Under the pieces are notes generated by a model. The model worked only from the letters and a program-made list of their open reading frames with translations, did no database searches and was not told where the DNA came from. Made by a program: the position numbers and the translations under genes. From CAZNYN01 sp964422205 (GTDB lineage: Bacteria > Synergistota > Synergistia > Synergistales > Synergistaceae), in assembly GCA_964422205.1 (NCBI GenBank), contig CAYRAI010000001.1, positions 62,001 through 126,000 on the forward strand: DNA of 64,000 nt, given 5' to 3'. This document shows positions 1-7,040 of this stretch, piece by piece (the stretch's first letter is position 1; each line of letters begins with the position of its first letter).

Positions 1-971
1 CCTCCAGCAGTGTCAACTCCCATAGAGGATAGATTTTCGCGCAGTTTTTCCATGTCGTATGAGCCTCCGAAAGACGTGACTCCGGGAGAGCGGTAATATT
101 CATCTTGTACCAGTAGCTTAAAGCCTAAGGCTGATATCCCAGAGGCAAGAGCGCGGGCAAATCTCTTATGAGACTCAAACCAAACATCAAGACCTTTCTC
201 AAGGATTTCATTCAACGCTTCGTCAAGAGCAAAATATAAGGACACCGGCGGAGTATAGGGGTTTGACGGAGAATCTCCAAGCCAGCTTTTGAGATGCAGC
301 TTTAAATCATAATAGTAACTAGGACAGTTTTTATTGGCTATATAATTCCATCCTTTTTTAGAAAGCCAAACAAAACTAAGTCCTGGAGGACAGAGAATAC
401 CTTTTTGAGAGGCAAAAGCCAATCCGTCGACACCCCACTCCTGAGGATAGCACTCTATGGCTCCGACAGAGCTTACGCCGTCCACAAGTATTATCGGCCT
501 ATTTTCTTTTGGCAGAAGGGAGATTATTTCTTTTATAGGATTTACAACTCCGGTAGAAGTTTCGTTATGAGTTAGCAGCAAAACCTTACATTCAGGGTGC
601 TCTTTGACAAACGATACAGTCTTATCAATGTCGCAGCCTTCTCCCATAGTGACATCCATGCAAACCGCTTCCGCTCCGGTTCTTTTGGCTATTTCGCGGA
701 ATCTGTTACCGAAAACACCGCATGAAACAGAGATAAATTTATCTCCCTTTGATAAAAAATTTACCGCAAGACATTCGAGGGCGCCTGTACCTGAAGAGGG
801 CAATATGATAACCGGAACTTCGCTTTTTAGAAGCAGGCTTAACTTTCTTTCTATCTCTGCAAAAATCTCAGAGAATTCCCTGCACCTATGTCCTATTAAC
901 GGTTTTGCGGCTGAGTATAATACCCTGTCTGGAAGCTCTACCGGTCCCGGTGTAAATAAATATCTTTTCAC
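1..971 (-). CDS. Class V (SerC/AGXT-type) PLP aminotransferase, C-terminus cut by window edge
   Basis: The frame reads from a GTG at 971 to the window edge, giving about 323 residues without the C-terminus. The start follows an AAGGGGG ribosome binding site. The N-terminus KRYLFTPGPVELP is the usual opening of the alanine-glyoxylate/serine-pyruvate aminotransferase family. ASQKG places the PLP Schiff-base lysine at about K190, and LVDGVSSVGA carries the cofactor-binding Asp. Fold-type I enzymes of this family transaminate small 2-oxo acids in the cytoplasm, and some act as phosphoserine aminotransferases paired with SerA. The family assignment is clear. The substrate is not visible in the protein itself, but the gene sits behind a leader coding for a serine-rich peptide with an attenuator, so a role in serine synthesis is the best inference. 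Confidence 0.85.
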   Translation of the reverse strand, partial: MKRYLFTPGPVELPDRVLYSAAKPLIGHRCREFSEIFAEIERKLSLLLKSEVPVIILPSSGTGALECLAVNFLSKGDKFISVSCGVFGNRFREIAKRTGAEAVCMDVTMGEGCDIDKTVSFVKEHPECKVLLLTHNETSTGVVNPIKEIISLLPKENRPIILVDGVSSVGAIECYPQEWGVDGLAFASQKGILCPPGLSFVWLSKKGWNYIANKNCPSYYYDLKLHLKSWLGDSPSNPYTPPVSLYFALDEALNEILEKGLDVWFESHKRFARALASGISALGFKLLVQDEYYRSPGVTSFGGSYDMEKLRENLSSMGVDTAG

Positions 972-1000
972 TGTAACGACCCCCTTATTAAATTTTAAAT

Positions 1001-1105
1001 AAAAAAAGAGACTGGAGAAATTTTTCTCCGGTCTCTCAGGTATTCCGTTTTATTCTTTAACTGTAATACAAAACTACAACGAAATACACTACGAAACCGG
1101 GAGAA
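1001..1105 (-). promoter_or_regulatory. Attenuator: competing antiterminator and intrinsic terminator ahead of the aminotransferase
   Basis: In the minus-strand transcript the segment from 1035 to 1023 (GAGACCGGAGAAA) pairs with 1020 to 1008 (TTTCTCCAGTCTC), with one C-A mismatch and a 2-nt loop. Seven U residues (1007-1001) follow, so this is an intrinsic terminator placed before the gene start at 971. An upstream segment, 1105 to 1093 (TTCTCCCGGTTTC), is complementary to the same 5' arm apart from one bulged C and one G-U pair, so it can act as an antiterminator. This upstream segment lies inside the last codons of the serine-rich leader ORF. A ribosome reaching the stop codon would cover it and favour termination. 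A ribosome stalled at the serine codons would leave it free. The structures were found by eye and not energy-scored. Confidence 0.75.
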
Positions 1106-1190
1106 TATAGCCGGAACCGTCACAAGAGGAGTATTCTGCAGAGCTAGATGACATACAGTAAAGATAACTTGGGACAACAATACTTTTCAT
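1089..1190 (-). CDS. Serine-rich leader peptide (33 aa) of a transcription attenuator
   Basis: ATG at 1190, TAG at 1091-1089, with GGAGG at 1204-1200 giving a 9-nt spacing. The peptide begins MKSIVVPSYLYCM, continues SSSSAEYSSCDGSG and ends YILPVS. Ten of 33 residues are serine, including four in a row at 14-17, and five of the six Ser codons occur more than once or in clusters (TCA TCT AGC TCT). It lies between a consensus promoter (1228-1256) and a terminator/antiterminator pair (1001-1105), upstream of an aminotransferase gene. This is the arrangement of trp, his and thr leader peptides, here tuned to charged tRNA-Ser. The peptide itself is expected to have no function beyond being translated. 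No family match is claimed; composition, ribosome binding site and position are what support it. Confidence 0.75.
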   Translation of the reverse strand: MKSIVVPSYLYCMSSSSAEYSSCDGSGYILPVS

Positions 1191-1227
1191 TCAGAACCGC
1201 CTCCGTTATTCCATTGAATGGTTAACA

Positions 1228-1256
1228 TATATACACTCGCATCGGGTAATTGTCAA
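1228..1256 (-). promoter_or_regulatory. Sigma-70-type promoter of the serine leader/aminotransferase transcript
   Basis: The -35 TTGACA (1256-1251) is a perfect match. A 17-nt spacer separates it from the -10 TATATA (1233-1228). The start site is expected near 1221, where the RNA would open with a small hairpin (CCATT/AATGG, 1221-1211), leaving a leader of about 250 nt before the GTG at 971. Confidence 0.7.
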
Positions 1257-1497
1257 GTACTTTATCGTAATACTTTGCTTGCATGGTATTATCATGTTCA
1301 AATTTTGATTTTTATATTCCGCATAAAAGCCGCAGATTGGCACAGATATCTTTCTGATTGCTGTAAAATATATTTTTCTGATTTACGGCAAATCCTTGCT
1401 TACCATCTGACACAGAATTTTTATTTTATTAACAGCGATTTCTGCTAAAAATTTCCTGTTTTTTACAGGACAAGGATACAATACGGCAATATTATTC
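1257..1497. other. A+T-rich divergent intergenic stretch with no gene recognised
   Basis: This is spacer between the minus-strand serine leader promoter and the plus-strand mltG promoter. It has a small CCTGT/ACAGG hairpin at about 1453-1467 but no convincing ORF, RNA gene or operator. An open frame at 1218-1448 has no ribosome binding site and overlaps the promoter, so it is not called. Confidence 0.5.
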
Positions 1498-1527
1498 TTC
1501 ACACCTCTCTCTCTTTAAATGTATAAT
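1498..1527 (+). promoter_or_regulatory. Promoter of the mltG-DUF4911-tldD-ftsK operon
   Basis: TTCACA at 1498-1503, an 18-nt spacer and a perfect TATAAT at 1522-1527. The predicted start near 1534 gives a leader of about 50 nt to the TTG at 1585. Confidence 0.6.
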
Positions 1528-1584
1528 GCTGAGTGAGAAAAGGACATCATTCTGTCAGGTGCGGATAAGTTAGGGGATAGACGA

Positions 1585-2592
1585 TTGAAAAATGATTTGC
1601 TTCTTAAACTGCCGATAGCTGCGGCCGTTTTGCTTTATATAGTAATATGTTTAGTAATGCCTGCCAAATACGGCGGTTATTTTGCCTTGTCACGGAATAA
1701 AACAGAGGTCGTTATAAATGAAGGAATAAGCGCGCGTGATGCGGCCATAAAGATAGAAGACGCTGGGATTGTTAAAGATTACAAGTCTTTGGTCAAATGG
1801 ATGATAAAATATAATATAGACAGAAACTTAAAACCTGGACTTTACGAACTTGTACCGGGTGATAGTATGTTTGTCGCAAAGCAGATTATGGACGCAAGGC
1901 CTAAGACTATTGAGGTAACAATCATTCCCGGAACAAGGAAGAGCACCCTATCAAAGATGTTCCTGGGCAGGGAAGAGGAGGATCTTCTTGCGGCGGAACT
2001 CGCAAAAGACGCTAATTTTCCCGACGGCATAAGGCTGATTCTTCCAAAAGTTCCTTATGACAGAATTATGTTTTTGCTGCCGGAAACATATTACCTGCTG
2101 CCCGGAGACGATTTAGCCGGACAGTTTGTAAGAAGGGCTTCGTCTTTGTGGTATGAAAAAATCGGGAAGACTATAAGCGGAGATGTGACATCTGACGATA
2201 TATACAAACTGGGGACACTTGCCTCGATAGTGGAAGGTGAGGCAAAAGTTGAATCTGAAAGAGCAGTATTAGCCGGAATTTTTCTATCTAGGCTGCAGAA
2301 GAATATGAGGCTGCAGTCATGTGCTACGATAGTATATTGTTGGGACAACAAGGGGATAAAGAAGAATCATCTTTCTTACAATGACTTAAAAATAAATTCG
2401 CCATACAACACGTACACAAATAACGGACTTCCGCCCGGACCTATTTCAGTCCCATCCAAGATGTCATGGGAGAGCGCTATTTCCCCTAAGATTACGGACT
2501 ATCTTTTCTTTTTCGCAAAGAGCGATGGAAGTCACGTATTCAGCAAAACCTACAAAGAACATATGAAGAAACAGGGAGATTTAAATCCGTGA
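1585..2592 (+). CDS. mltG: Endolytic peptidoglycan transglycosylase MltG (YceG family)
   Basis: 335 residues from a TTG start after TTAGGGGAT. One N-terminal membrane helix (about residues 8-26) is followed by an extracytoplasmic domain with the MltG hallmarks: PETYYLLPGD, LASIVEGEAK (catalytic Glu at about 217, equivalent to E218 of E. coli) and NSPYNTYTNNGLPPGPIS near the C-terminus. MltG cleaves nascent glycan strands inside the chain and so limits glycan length. Its stop codon overlaps the GTG of the next gene (GTGA), and the operon continues to tldD and ftsK. The length is typical of the family, so the assignment is secure. Confidence 0.93.
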   Translation: MKNDLLLKLPIAAAVLLYIVICLVMPAKYGGYFALSRNKTEVVINEGISARDAAIKIEDAGIVKDYKSLVKWMIKYNIDRNLKPGLYELVPGDSMFVAKQIMDARPKTIEVTIIPGTRKSTLSKMFLGREEEDLLAAELAKDANFPDGIRLILPKVPYDRIMFLLPETYYLLPGDDLAGQFVRRASSLWYEKIGKTISGDVTSDDIYKLGTLASIVEGEAKVESERAVLAGIFLSRLQKNMRLQSCATIVYCWDNKGIKKNHLSYNDLKINSPYNTYTNNGLPPGPISVPSKMSWESAISPKITDYLFFFAKSDGSHVFSKTYKEHMKKQGDLNP

Positions 2593-2852
2593 TTAACGAG
2601 ATAAAGAAAATAGAACTTATAATACCGCCAAAAGATATATACTATGTAAGTTGGATAATTGATGCATGTGAGGGAATAGGTTTTCTTCAGACTGATGATG
2701 CAAAGCAGGGCAAAATTACTATTTTCACTCCCTATTCACTTGCATGTGATGTCTATTCTTTGATTGACGCGCTGATTACAGAGGGAATACCTATAGAAAT
2801 AATTAAATCCGAAAAAATCGAATTTGCACAGGAGAATAAAGATGAACAATAA
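2589..2852 (+). CDS. Small DUF4911-like protein of unknown function
   Basis: 87 residues from a GTG that overlaps the mltG stop; the 3' end overlaps tldD by 11 nt, so it is translationally coupled on both sides. It has no signal peptide, membrane helix or cysteine motif. The sequence IELIIPPKDIYYVSWIIDACEGIGFLQT suggests a small alternating alpha/beta, ACT-like fold, and I believe it matches DUF4911, though without a search this is tentative. The position suggests a soluble partner in envelope or proteolytic functions encoded by its neighbours, but no function can be read from the sequence. Confidence 0.75.
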   Translation: MINEIKKIELIIPPKDIYYVSWIIDACEGIGFLQTDDAKQGKITIFTPYSLACDVYSLIDALITEGIPIEIIKSEKIEFAQENKDEQ

Positions 2853-4209
2853 AATAGCAAAACTGCATGAATACATGCGCGATACACTTAAAGCCGGAGC
2901 TGATTACTCCGATATTTTTATACAGAGCGGGGCAGGACACTCGTCACATTTCGAGGACGGACGCATTGAAGAGCTCTCTTCTTCAAATGCCGACGGTTCG
3001 GGAGCAAGAGTGATAGTAAAGGATAAAACTTTTTATTCTCATGCTCCCGGCTCATCTATTTCAAGAATCGTCAGCGGACTTTCTGCAGCGGCCGAGTCAG
3101 CGTTAAATCTCAAATTTGCAGATATATACGAAGAAGACGCACCTTTTATCACAATGGACAAGAAGATATGCCCACCTGACGTTTCCTTCTTTCACGATCT
3201 GAACAAAAAAATCAGAAAATCATCCCATTATATAAGACAGGCCGCCTTCAGATACAGTGTTTCACAAAAAAAGATTCTCATTGTAAAGTCTGACGGAACT
3301 TTTGCGGAGGACACGAGGAATTATTGCAGTTTTTCCGCTCAGATTATTGCGGAAAAGGACGGATTGCTTCAGACAGGCTCGGAGCGCAGGTGTATGGGGG
3401 TTATGACAGAAGATTTTTGGTGCGGATCTTCTCCGGACGCAATAGCAAATGCTGCTCTTGAGCGAGCGCTTCTCATGCTTGAGGCAAAGCCATGTCCTGC
3501 CGGCAGAATGAGAGTTCTTCTGGCCGGAGAGGCTGGCGGCACAATTATTCACGAAGCATGCGGACACGGCCTTGAAGCTGACATTGTAGACAAGGATTAC
3601 TCCGTTTACAGAGATAAAATAGGACACAAAGTAGCAGGGCCGACAGTGACCATGGTTGACGATCCTACGCTACCTTCGCTGTACGGATCTTATAAATGCG
3701 ATGACGAGGGAACAGAGGCTAAACGCAATGTACTGATAGAAAATGGTATTCTTAAATGCTATATGACAGATATACTTTCTGCCCGTATATCTGACCTGCC
3801 TTTGACTGGCAACGGAAGAAGAGAGTCATACAGAAATATTCCCGTGCCGCGCATGAGCAATACATATCTGCTTCCTGGGACAGATGACTTTGACTCTATG
3901 CTCTCGCGTACAGAGAACGGCCTGTATGTAAAGAAGATGGGCGGAGGTGAAGTAAATCCGACATCTGGAGATTTTGTCTTTTACGTATCGGAAGGTTATT
4001 TGATAGAAAAAGGCAAAGTCACGTCTCCCGTAAGAGGGGCGATTCTGACAGGCAACGGTCCAACCGCTCTAAAAAATATAGCTGCTTTAGGCAGCAACTT
4101 GGTAATGGACCCAGGTATATGCGGAAAATCGGGACAGGGAGTTCCCGTCACCGACGGACAGCCTTCAATGCTGATAGACGGTTTGACTGTCGGCGGAAGC
4201 GAGGCGTAA
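2842..4209 (+). CDS. tldD: TldD/PmbA-family metalloprotease, TldD type
   Basis: The ATG at 2842 is preceded by AGGAG at good spacing, giving 455 residues; an in-frame upstream TTG has no comparable site. The zinc motif HEACGH (H237, E238, H241) is the HExxxH signature of TldD. It is followed by the conserved GSYKCDDEGTEA segment and a C-terminal beta-rich region with MGGGEVNPTSGDFVF. TldD with TldE degrades unfolded peptides and processes some modified peptides in the cytoplasm. No tldE/pmbA partner gene is adjacent here. It lies in the mltG-ftsK operon, 6 nt from ftsK. Confidence 0.92.
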   Translation: MNNKIAKLHEYMRDTLKAGADYSDIFIQSGAGHSSHFEDGRIEELSSSNADGSGARVIVKDKTFYSHAPGSSISRIVSGLSAAAESALNLKFADIYEEDAPFITMDKKICPPDVSFFHDLNKKIRKSSHYIRQAAFRYSVSQKKILIVKSDGTFAEDTRNYCSFSAQIIAEKDGLLQTGSERRCMGVMTEDFWCGSSPDAIANAALERALLMLEAKPCPAGRMRVLLAGEAGGTIIHEACGHGLEADIVDKDYSVYRDKIGHKVAGPTVTMVDDPTLPSLYGSYKCDDEGTEAKRNVLIENGILKCYMTDILSARISDLPLTGNGRRESYRNIPVPRMSNTYLLPGTDDFDSMLSRTENGLYVKKMGGGEVNPTSGDFVFYVSEGYLIEKGKVTSPVRGAILTGNGPTALKNIAALGSNLVMDPGICGKSGQGVPVTDGQPSMLIDGLTVGGSEA

Positions 4210-4215
4210 GTCAAT

Positions 4216-6504
4216 ATGTTTTTAAAAAAAAAGAGACAGCCAAAAAGCGAGAGTAGGGCAGCCCCGCAGCAAAAATCGGCAAAATCGGAGAGAGAACCTT
4301 TTATGAGCCGTACAAAGATTATGGTGCTCCTGATTCTGTCTCTTATAGTCACTCTTTATACAATAGCATCAATATACACGCCTTGGACCGGGACTTTCGG
4401 CGAAAAAGTATCTGCCTGTCTGCTTGAATTTTTCGGCGGAGCGGTAATTATTCCTCTGACATTCGCCGTTTACTTACTTATATCAAAAATAACAGGTAAA
4501 AAAATAATTTCACCTTATAGACAAACAATAGGAACTGCCCTAATATTTATCACGGCAGCTCTCCTGCTTGGGCTTTACCTGATAACAGACAGGAGCGGAA
4601 GAGCTCACATGCCGTTCCTCGCGGCGGGAATATTGGGCAAGTCATTGGCTGTAACCATATTTTCGGAAATAGGCGCTATAGGGACATTTTTCTTCGGCTC
4701 ACTGATGCTTTATTTAGCTTTAGCCTTTTACAAAATTCAATTGGTCATGCCGCAGTTTATGCTCAAGTTTGCGGCTTTTATCGCTATTGTTTTATCAGGC
4801 ACGGATAAAAAAGATGAAAGCAAAACAAGAAGGTCTTCTCAGGAAGCATATGTAGCCACAGCGGAACTTCCTGCCGAAGAAGATAGCTGTCCGAACATAA
4901 CCGAGTGCGAAGATAAAAACTATTTCACTAATGAAGAGGACAAAATCGATATCAGCTCTGTTCCCGAAAACATCTCCCAAACAGAGGCGGAGAGCAGCAA
5001 TCCTCACGAACCGGAAGCGATGCATCAAGATCCATCCTTTGTCCTTGAGGAAGACAATGATTCTCACGTAAGACAGGGAATATTTCCTCCTCCGATAGAG
5101 ATATTCGGCAGAGAGGAGTCTCACGATGGAGAAATTACGGAGGAGAAGGCAAGGCCTCTCGGTGAGAAGATAATAAAGGCTCTTGAACAGTTCAGCATAG
5201 AATCTCGTCTGGCAGAGATACTTGTCGGCCCTACTGTAATTCAGTTCAGGATACAGCTCGCTCCCGGCATAAAGGTCAGCAAGGTTGCGTCATTGGCAAA
5301 TGACATTGCATTGGCAATGGCTGTTCCAAGCCTCAGAATCGAGGCGCCGATACCGGGCAAGCCGTATGTAGGGATAGAGATTCCAAACCCTAAACGCAGA
5401 GGCATTCCGCTTAGAACAGTAGTCGAAGACGATGCCTTTCAGTACTCGGGATTGGCTCTTCCACTTCCTTTCGGAGTCGCGGTTAACGGGGATTCCGTTG
5501 TAGTAGGTATGGAAGAACTTCCGCACTTGCTGGTTGCCGGAACGACAGGTTCCGGAAAAAGCGTTTTTGTCAATGCGTGCATAGTCGGTCTCTGTTCAAT
5601 GAAAACTCCGTCTGAGCTCAGGATGATATTGGTGGATCCCAAAAGGGTTGAAATGGCAATATATGATAAACTGCCGCACCTCCTGACTCCTCCTGTCACA
5701 GATCCCAAGAAGGCGATACATGTGCTTGCATGGGCAATACGAGAGATGGAACAGAGGTACACAACCTTCGCCAAGGCAAGAGTTAGAAACCTCGAAGGGT
5801 TCAATGAAAAAGTAATTCCAAAAGACAGACTTCCCCACATAGTAATAGTTGTGGACGAACTGGCCGACCTTATGATGACGGCGGCGAAAGAGGTTGAAGA
5901 GTATATATGCAGACTGGCTCAGATGGCCAGAGCGACGGGAATACATTTGATGCTCGCGACACAAAGACCTTCAGTTAATGTAATAACAGGGCTTATAAAG
6001 GCAAATATTCCAGCCAGAGTTGCCTTTACACTGCCCAGCAATGCAGACTCAAGAACTATTATCGACTGCGCGGGAGCTGAAAAACTCCTGGGCAAAGGTG
6101 ACATGCTCTTTTTATCCACGAAGCATCCAAAACCTATAAGGATACAATCTCCGTGGGTTGGGGAGGACGTTCTTTCAGAATGGCTCAAGTATCTGGGCAA
6201 TATATTTGGCGCACCCGATTTTATTGAGATAGACAATCAAGGAAGTCAGCAGGGCGGGTTCGAAAGTTCGGCTTTTGATGACGATATGCTTGAAGATGCA
6301 ATTGACAGCGTTATGTCAACCGGCATCGCCTCTGCAAGCGGGCTGCAGAGGCGCCTTAGGGTAGGCTTTTCGCGTGCCTCAAGACTTATTGATATGATGG
6401 AACAGCTGGGTATTGTTGGAAGCGCCGACGGTTCAAGACCTAGAGAAATTCTTGTCGATGAAGACGGAGCTCAGCAGCTGCTTGAAAATGCGAAAAACCA
6501 TTAA
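4216..6504 (+). CDS. ftsK: DNA translocase FtsK/SpoIIIE
   Basis: 762 residues. The N-terminus has four to five membrane helices (about 30-195), then an acidic low-complexity linker (about 200-310). The motor follows, with Walker A GTTGSGKS at 442-449 and Walker B IVIVVDELAD near D547, and a C-terminal winged-helix gamma domain (about 690-755) that would read polar DNA motifs. FtsK pumps chromosomal DNA through the closing septum and activates dimer resolution. The length fits the short-linker SpoIIIE-type family. It is the last gene of the mltG operon and converges on rpmB. Confidence 0.95.
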   Translation: MFLKKKRQPKSESRAAPQQKSAKSEREPFMSRTKIMVLLILSLIVTLYTIASIYTPWTGTFGEKVSACLLEFFGGAVIIPLTFAVYLLISKITGKKIISPYRQTIGTALIFITAALLLGLYLITDRSGRAHMPFLAAGILGKSLAVTIFSEIGAIGTFFFGSLMLYLALAFYKIQLVMPQFMLKFAAFIAIVLSGTDKKDESKTRRSSQEAYVATAELPAEEDSCPNITECEDKNYFTNEEDKIDISSVPENISQTEAESSNPHEPEAMHQDPSFVLEEDNDSHVRQGIFPPPIEIFGREESHDGEITEEKARPLGEKIIKALEQFSIESRLAEILVGPTVIQFRIQLAPGIKVSKVASLANDIALAMAVPSLRIEAPIPGKPYVGIEIPNPKRRGIPLRTVVEDDAFQYSGLALPLPFGVAVNGDSVVVGMEELPHLLVAGTTGSGKSVFVNACIVGLCSMKTPSELRMILVDPKRVEMAIYDKLPHLLTPPVTDPKKAIHVLAWAIREMEQRYTTFAKARVRNLEGFNEKVIPKDRLPHIVIVVDELADLMMTAAKEVEEYICRLAQMARATGIHLMLATQRPSVNVITGLIKANIPARVAFTLPSNADSRTIIDCAGAEKLLGKGDMLFLSTKHPKPIRIQSPWVGEDVLSEWLKYLGNIFGAPDFIEIDNQGSQQGGFESSAFDDDMLEDAIDSVMSTGIASASGLQRRLRVGFSRASRLIDMMEQLGIVGSADGSRPREILVDEDGAQQLLENAKNH

Positions 6505-6521
6505 TGAAAGAGTAATGACAA

Positions 6522-6549
6522 TAAAAAAAGGGCCGTTTTTAAACGGCCC
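6522..6549 (-). terminator. Intrinsic terminator of rpmB, overlapping its stop codon
   Basis: Minus-strand hairpin GGGCCGTTT/AAACGGCCC (6549-6530) followed by seven T residues. The TAA stop of rpmB (6541-6539) lies at the end of the first arm and in the loop, so translation and terminator folding overlap. Confidence 0.85.
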
Positions 6550-6733
6550 TCTGAACTTTACCGGAACGGAGGCACTTCGTGCAGATATGAAGTTTGCGTG
6601 TCTCTCCGCCGCCCACATCAACGCGCACACTCTGGACGTTAATCAGCCAGCGACGTCTTGTGTGACGGTTCGAGTGGCTTACAGCGTTTCCTGTAGCCGG
6701 TCCGCGGCCGCAGCAATCACAGAACTTTGACAT
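6539..6733 (-). CDS. rpmB: 50S ribosomal protein L28
   Basis: 64 residues from an ATG at 6733 behind a strong AAGGGGGGG site. The sequence MSKFCDCCGRGPATGN, then SHSNRHTRRRW, is diagnostic of bacterial L28. Two Cys pairs (near the N-terminus and CTKC near the C-terminus) make this the zinc-binding form. It stands alone between ftsK and xseB with its own promoter (6776-6805) and terminator. Confidence 0.96.
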   Translation of the reverse strand: MSKFCDCCGRGPATGNAVSHSNRHTRRRWLINVQSVRVDVGGGETRKLHICTKCLRSGKVQRAV

Positions 6734-6755
6734 TTGTTTCCCCCCCTTGTTCACC

Positions 6756-6785
6756 TTGGAACATTCAACCTACGCATTGTATCAT
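6756..6785 (+). promoter_or_regulatory. Candidate promoter of the xseB-ispA-dxs operon
   Basis: TTGGAA at 6756-6761, 18-nt spacer, TATCAT at 6780-6785. Its -10 overlaps the -10 of the divergent rpmB promoter. The predicted start near 6792 leaves about 37 nt before the xseB start. Confidence 0.5.
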
Positions 6786-6805
6786 AGTATCCCAAAAAGT
6801 TGCAA
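6776..6805 (-). promoter_or_regulatory. Promoter of rpmB
   Basis: Minus strand: TTGCAA at 6805-6800, 18-nt spacer, TACAAT at 6781-6776. It overlaps the candidate xseB promoter on the other strand. Confidence 0.6.
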
Positions 6806-6828
6806 CTATCTGTTAAGGAGGAATTTAT

Positions 6829-7038
6829 GTGAACTTTACCGAAAAGATGGCAGAGCTCGACAAAATAGTAAGAAATCTGGAAGGTGAGAATACGTCTCTC
6901 GAGAACGCCCTGACCGAATTTGAAAGAGGAATCTCTCTTGTCAAGGAGTGTAAACTCTTTTTGGAAGAGGCGAAGCAAAAAGTTACAATACTGACAGACG
7001 ACGGAGAAGTGCCCTTTAAAGACATAAAAGGAGAATAG
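6829..7038 (+). CDS. xseB: Exodeoxyribonuclease VII small subunit
   Basis: 69 residues from a GTG at 6829, six nt after a perfect AAGGAGG. An ATG two bases earlier runs straight into TGA, so GTG must be the start. The sequence FTEKMAELDKIVRNLEGENTSLENAL with FERGISLVKECKLFLEEAKQKV is the conserved XseB helical hairpin. With XseA it forms exonuclease VII, which degrades single-stranded DNA. xseA is not in this window. The gene heads the operon ispA-dxs-tlyA-nadK-recN. Confidence 0.93.
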   Translation: MNFTEKMAELDKIVRNLEGENTSLENALTEFERGISLVKECKLFLEEAKQKVTILTDDGEVPFKDIKGE

Positions 7039-7040
7039 CC

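Noticed and set aside
604..1002. Plus-strand open frame overlapping the aminotransferase
   Set aside because: Antisense shadow of a clear PLP enzyme; no ribosome binding site or recognisable domain.
995..1180. Open frame of about 61 codons in the serine leader, TTG start, minus strand
   Set aside because: No ribosome binding site; it is out of frame with the well-supported 33-codon Ser-rich ORF and runs through the terminator.
972..1250. T-box or known riboswitch in the aminotransferase leader
   Set aside because: No T-box sequence (TGGNACCGCG type) or recognised aptamer core was found; the Ser-rich ORF explains the leader better.
1218..1448. Plus-strand open frame in the divergent gap
   Set aside because: Overlaps the leader promoter, hydrophobic and compositionally random, no ribosome binding site.
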